A stretch of DNA of 16,872 nt from Dehalococcoidia bacterium. Lineage in GTDB: Bacteria; Chloroflexota; Dehalococcoidia; Dehalococcoidales; JAUVZE01. Each line of letters begins with the position of its first letter. The stretch's first letter is position 1. The stretch is from positions 1-16,872 of the forward strand of contig JAUVZE010000007.1 in NCBI GenBank assembly GCA_030602665.1, in the 5' to 3' direction. Positions 14,015 to 16,872 of the stretch are shown here, piece after piece. The notes beneath the pieces are model-generated. The model ran no database searches and had not been told where the DNA came from. It worked only from the letters and a program-made list of their open reading frames with translations. Both the position numbers and the translations under genes were made by a program.

Positions 14015-14710
14015 ATGCCAAGCATTTCAATTATAGCTGCTTTCAGTGCCGGGGTGCTATCTTTCCTGTCACCCTGCGTGGTGCCTTTAGTGCCAGTATA
14101 TTTCGCCAGCTTATGCGGACCGGAAATACTTGAGACTGGAGCTGTTAGAAGACGTGTCCCCATGTTCCTCCACTCACTTAGCTTTGTAATAGGCTTTTCT
14201 CTAGTTTTTGTTACCTTGGGAGCAATTGTCGGCCTCACTGGCTTTGCCATCAGCCCCAATTCGGCACTACTCAATAAAATAGCTGGCAGTCTACTAATAG
14301 CCTTTGGGCTATTCATGCTGGCTGCTCTGAAGCTACCCTGGCTAAATTACGAAAAGCGTCTAACCCCATCTCTAGGCAATACCACTGGTTACCTACGTTC
14401 CCTACTCATCGGAGCCACCTTTTCCCTAGCGTGGATACCCTGCGTTAGCCCCATACTGGGAGGCATTCTGACCCTTGCCTTGGGTTCGGAAACAGCCTGG
14501 CATGGTGCGTACCTGCTGGCTATCTATTCTCTGGGGTTAGGACTGCCCTTTCTGATAATAGGGATTGCCTTTGATTCCGTCACTCCATTATTAAGGCGTA
14601 TCCACCGTTATTCTAGATTAATCTACATTATTAGTAGCCTATTGCTTATCACTATAGGCGTGCTTATTCTGACCAATAGTCTGACCTGGTTTTCCTTATT
14701 CACCGCATAA
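14015..14710 (+). CDS. ccdA: CcdA-type transmembrane thiol-disulfide electron transporter
   Basis: The 231-residue membrane protein has six predicted helices. It carries the two redox cysteines of the CcdA/DsbD-beta family: C21 in FLSPCVVPLVPVY in the first helix, and C143 in LAWIPCVSPILGG in the fourth. The family carries reducing equivalents from cytoplasmic thioredoxin across the membrane to extracytoplasmic thioredoxin-like proteins, for cytochrome c maturation or disulfide reduction. Its likely partner is the TlpA-like lipoprotein encoded 20 bases downstream. I chose the ATG at 14015, with AAGG seven bases upstream; a GTG one codon earlier is an alternative. No cytochrome c maturation genes are seen in the window, so the final target of the electrons is open. 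Confidence 0.94.
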   Translation: MPSISIIAAFSAGVLSFLSPCVVPLVPVYFASLCGPEILETGAVRRRVPMFLHSLSFVIGFSLVFVTLGAIVGLTGFAISPNSALLNKIAGSLLIAFGLFMLAALKLPWLNYEKRLTPSLGNTTGYLRSLLIGATFSLAWIPCVSPILGGILTLALGSETAWHGAYLLAIYSLGLGLPFLIIGIAFDSVTPLLRRIHRYSRLIYIISSLLLITIGVLILTNSLTWFSLFTA

Positions 14711-14730
14711 AATTTGCCTAGGAGATAATT

Positions 14731-15228
14731 ATGAACAAGATACTAACCGCAATACTAGTGCTCATGACCTCGGTGCTGTTAGTAATCGGCTGTTCCTCTC
14801 CAGCTCCCCAGGTGGGTAAGCCGGCGCCTGATTTTCAGCTTCCTAATCTGGAGGGACAGTCTATTTCCCTTAGTGACTTGCGGGGTAAGCCAGTATTACT
14901 CAACTTCTGGGCAACCTGGTGTGGTCCCTGCCGTCATGAGATGCCCTTTATACAGGAAATATTTGAGGAATGGTCAGATGAGGGCCTGGTAATACTGGCG
15001 GTTGATATCGGTGAAGCTCCCTCCACCGCAAGAGATTTCATACAGGCTGGCAATTTTTCTTTTCCGGTGCTACTTGACACCAACAAAGATGTAACCCTAG
15101 AGTATAATGTCCGAGGCATCCCGACTACCTTCTTCATTGATAAAGATGGTATAATTCAGGTAATAAAAGTGGGGTCTTTCTCAAGCACGGCAGAAATAGA
15201 AAAGAACCTAAGTAAGATTATTTCCTAG
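14731..15228 (+). CDS. TlpA/ResA-like lipoprotein thiol-disulfide oxidoreductase
   Basis: The 165-residue protein starts with a lipoprotein signal peptide whose lipobox VIGC places the modified cysteine at residue 21, so it is probably anchored outside the cytoplasmic membrane. The thioredoxin fold follows: the AhpC/TSA-like lead-in KPAPDFQLPNLEGQ, the active site WCGPC (C64 and C67), and the cis-proline P131 in RGIPTTFFID. Such proteins reduce disulfides of apocytochrome c or other exported proteins and receive electrons from CcdA, encoded just upstream. The ATG at 14731 has AGGAG six bases upstream. The short spacing to ccdA indicates one operon. It could equally serve a non-cytochrome target; the sequence does not decide. 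Confidence 0.95.
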   Translation: MNKILTAILVLMTSVLLVIGCSSPAPQVGKPAPDFQLPNLEGQSISLSDLRGKPVLLNFWATWCGPCRHEMPFIQEIFEEWSDEGLVILAVDIGEAPSTARDFIQAGNFSFPVLLDTNKDVTLEYNVRGIPTTFFIDKDGIIQVIKVGSFSSTAEIEKNLSKIIS

Positions 15229-15274
15229 CGAAAAGGTGATTCCTGATAAATCATAGGTTGAGAGGAGGCTGAAT

Positions 15275-15586
15275 TTGGGGGATATTTTAGATGAGGCCTA
15301 TGGTATAGTCCAGTGCAAGGAGTGCCCGTGGTATAAATCCTGTGTAATGCCGATGAGATTCACTGCTGAGGACATCCGCCGGCAACTAGAGTCGTCAGCG
15401 CCGGGAACGAATATTCCGCCGCAGGCTGACCTGGGTATGCAGAATTTACTGTCAAGCATGGCAACTGCTGCTCAGAACTCACTGCTGGAAGGTTGCCCCA
15501 TCTTCATTAACCGGCTGCGAGCTAATCCTAAGCTTGCCCAGCGCCTCAAGGAAATAATGCAAAACTGGGGCAAAGAAGAGACATAG
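15275..15586 (+). CDS. Unrecognised 103-residue protein with four cysteines
   Basis: I do not recognise this family. The protein is short, soluble and lacks a signal peptide. C14, C17 and C23 form a CX2CX5C motif (QCKECPWYKSCVMP), and C74 lies in LLEGCPIF, so four cysteines could bind a zinc ion or an iron-sulfur cluster. The middle is proline- and glutamine-rich (residues 40-57) and the C terminus is helical and charged. The start is TTG at 15275, supported by AGGAGG six bases upstream. It follows the TlpA-like gene on the same strand after 46 bases, suggesting one transcript with ccdA and a connection to thiol or metal redox. Coding status is supported by the ribosome site and the patterned cysteines rather than by homology. 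Confidence 0.72.
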   Translation: MGDILDEAYGIVQCKECPWYKSCVMPMRFTAEDIRRQLESSAPGTNIPPQADLGMQNLLSSMATAAQNSLLEGCPIFINRLRANPKLAQRLKEIMQNWGKEET

Positions 15587-15648
15587 GTACTTTCTGCAGT
15601 ATGAGTTCTCCAGACTCACAAGAAACATAATTGCCACCGGAAATTGAG

Positions 15649-15667
15649 ACCTCTACTTGATAGAGGT
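15649..15667. repeat. Stem-loop ACCTCTA-CTTGA-TAGAGGT upstream of dxr
   Basis: This is a perfect seven-base-pair stem with a five-base loop in the 240-base spacer before dxr, about 60 bases after the end of the four-cysteine gene. A role as a transcript end or in dxr control is possible. No T-run follows, and I recognise no riboswitch around it. Confidence 0.4.
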
Positions 15668-15829
15668 ACTCGGCCCATGAAAGACGGTAACCCTGGGTCC
15701 TGTTGTCGCCTTGCTTATCTCTTCGCCTTTTATTCTCACCCTACACCAATAGTCTCTCTGGATGAAGCTTGCCCTTCAAATACCTTCGCCAATGGCGGTA
15801 ATTCAATGTTTATTGTATGATAATATGTG

Positions 15830-16872
15830 ATGGGCGATACTATAAAGCAGTTAGCTGTCCTGGGTTCAACCGGCTCCATAGGTCAACAAACACTTGACGT
15901 AGTGCGTGCTCTACCCCACCGGTTTCGTATAATTGGGCTTGCCGCTGGCAAAAACATCGCTTTACTGTCAAAACAAATCAGCGAGTTTAAACCAAGATTT
16001 GTCTGTTACCAAGACAAAAAGGTATCGGCTCACCTGCTAGATGGAGAATGCGAACTGTTATCACCAGAAGACATTGCCCGCCACCCCCAGGTAGATATGG
16101 TAGTTATAGCTACTTCAGGAAAATCAGGGCTAAGCCCAACACTGGCCGCGGTAAAGGCTGGTAAAACTGTTGCCCTGGCTAACAAGGAATCGCTAGTTAT
16201 GGCCGGCGAGATTATCACCAAGGAGACGAAACGAAACAGAGCCCAGATTCTACCTATTGATAGTGAGCATAGCGCTATATGGCAATGCCTGAGAGGTGAA
16301 ACCCCAAAGGCAGTCAAGCTTATTTTGACCGCCTCGGGCGGTCCCTTCCATGGCTATTCATCAGCTCAGCTAGAGGGGGTGACCCCTAAGCAAGCGCTGA
16401 AACACCCCTCGTGGCAGATGGGAAAGAAGGTCACTATTGACTCAGCTACGTTGATGAATAAAGGACTTGAGGTAATTGAAGCTCGTTGGCTATTCAATGT
16501 GCCCTTTGACAATATCAAGGTTATAATTCATCCTCAGAGCATTATCCACTCTATGGTGGAATTTATTGATGGCTCGGTTAAAGCTCAGTTAAGTTATCCC
16601 GACATGCGCTTACCCATCCAATACGCCCTATCTTACCCGGAACGTCTGCCCAACCCCCAACTTCCCCAGCTTAACTGGCGCACTATTAATAATCTGACCT
16701 TTGAACCACCTGACTTTGATACCTTTGCCTGCCTAAAATTAGCTATTGAGGCGGGTAAGAAGGGGGGAACCTACCCGGCAGTACTTTGTGCCGCCGATGA
16801 AGTAGCTGTTGACCTTTTCTTATCCCAACGCATCAAATTCACTGATATTGCCTATTTAGTTGAACAGACACT
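15830..16872 (+). CDS. dxr: 1-deoxy-D-xylulose 5-phosphate reductoisomerase, 3' end cut by window
   Basis: This enzyme converts 1-deoxy-D-xylulose 5-phosphate to 2-C-methyl-D-erythritol 4-phosphate with NADPH, the committed step of the MEP isoprenoid pathway in the cytoplasm. The open frame runs 347 complete codons to the window edge. It has the NADPH-binding GSTGSIG at residues 12-18, ATSGKSGL and ALANKESLVMAGE, metal ligands D144 and E146 in PIDSEHSAIWQ, the active-site loop TASGGPFH with S169, and SATLMNKGLEVIEA at 205-218 with S205, N210, K211 and E214. HPQSIIHSMVEF follows. About 30 to 50 C-terminal residues are missing. The start is ATG at 15830 or GTG one codon earlier; neither has a clear ribosome site, though GATAATATG precedes it. 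Confidence 0.98.
   Translation, partial: MGDTIKQLAVLGSTGSIGQQTLDVVRALPHRFRIIGLAAGKNIALLSKQISEFKPRFVCYQDKKVSAHLLDGECELLSPEDIARHPQVDMVVIATSGKSGLSPTLAAVKAGKTVALANKESLVMAGEIITKETKRNRAQILPIDSEHSAIWQCLRGETPKAVKLILTASGGPFHGYSSAQLEGVTPKQALKHPSWQMGKKVTIDSATLMNKGLEVIEARWLFNVPFDNIKVIIHPQSIIHSMVEFIDGSVKAQLSYPDMRLPIQYALSYPERLPNPQLPQLNWRTINNLTFEPPDFDTFACLKLAIEAGKKGGTYPAVLCAADEVAVDLFLSQRIKFTDIAYLVEQT

Noticed and set aside
15677..15820. Plus-strand frame of 47 codons upstream of dxr
   Set aside because: There is only a distant GAGG before the ATG, the sequence shows no domain-like pattern, and it ends just before dxr. Chance is more likely.

Overview
The window looks like a chromosomal segment of an anaerobic bacterium of moderate GC content. 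It carries a ferredoxin-dependent 2-oxoacid oxidoreductase, a CcdA/TlpA thiol-redox pair and the MEP-pathway gene dxr. The mix of family III CoA-transferase, MmgE/PrpD, DUF2848 and DUF1445-type genes, with many palindromic repeats in the spacers, resembles uncultured Chloroflexota of the Dehalococcoidia kind. That placement is an impression from gene content, not a measurement.

Left part (1-10163): every convincing gene is on the minus strand and the block reads as a catabolic gene set. In transcription order it holds a DUF1445/D-glutamate-cyclase-family putative hydro-lyase, a nitrilase-superfamily amidohydrolase, a DUF2848 protein, a small cupin, a 550-base spacer, a CaiB/BaiF CoA-transferase, an MmgE/PrpD protein, the four-subunit oxidoreductase korDABC, a TatD-like metal hydrolase, and the first five codons of a further gene at the left edge. 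The families together could cleave an amide or lactam, activate the acid as a CoA ester, dehydrate or isomerise it, and decarboxylate a 2-oxoacid oxidatively to an acyl-CoA with reduced ferredoxin. The substrate cannot be read from the sequence.

Middle (10416-13557): a complete tRNA-Ala(TGC) with encoded CCA and its own promoter separates this block from a TauE/SafE-type membrane exporter on the plus strand. Two minus-strand genes follow, a histidine phosphatase and a RecB-type PD-(D/E)XK nuclease with probable Fe-S cysteines.

Right part (13558-16872): a 450-base spacer holding four near-perfect hairpins leads into a plus-strand run of ccdA, a TlpA/ResA-like lipoprotein thioredoxin and an unrecognised 103-residue protein with four cysteines. 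This may be a periplasmic thiol-redox operon. The 1-deoxy-D-xylulose 5-phosphate reductoisomerase gene dxr follows and runs off the right edge. I saw no CRISPR array, insertion sequence, integrase or phage gene.
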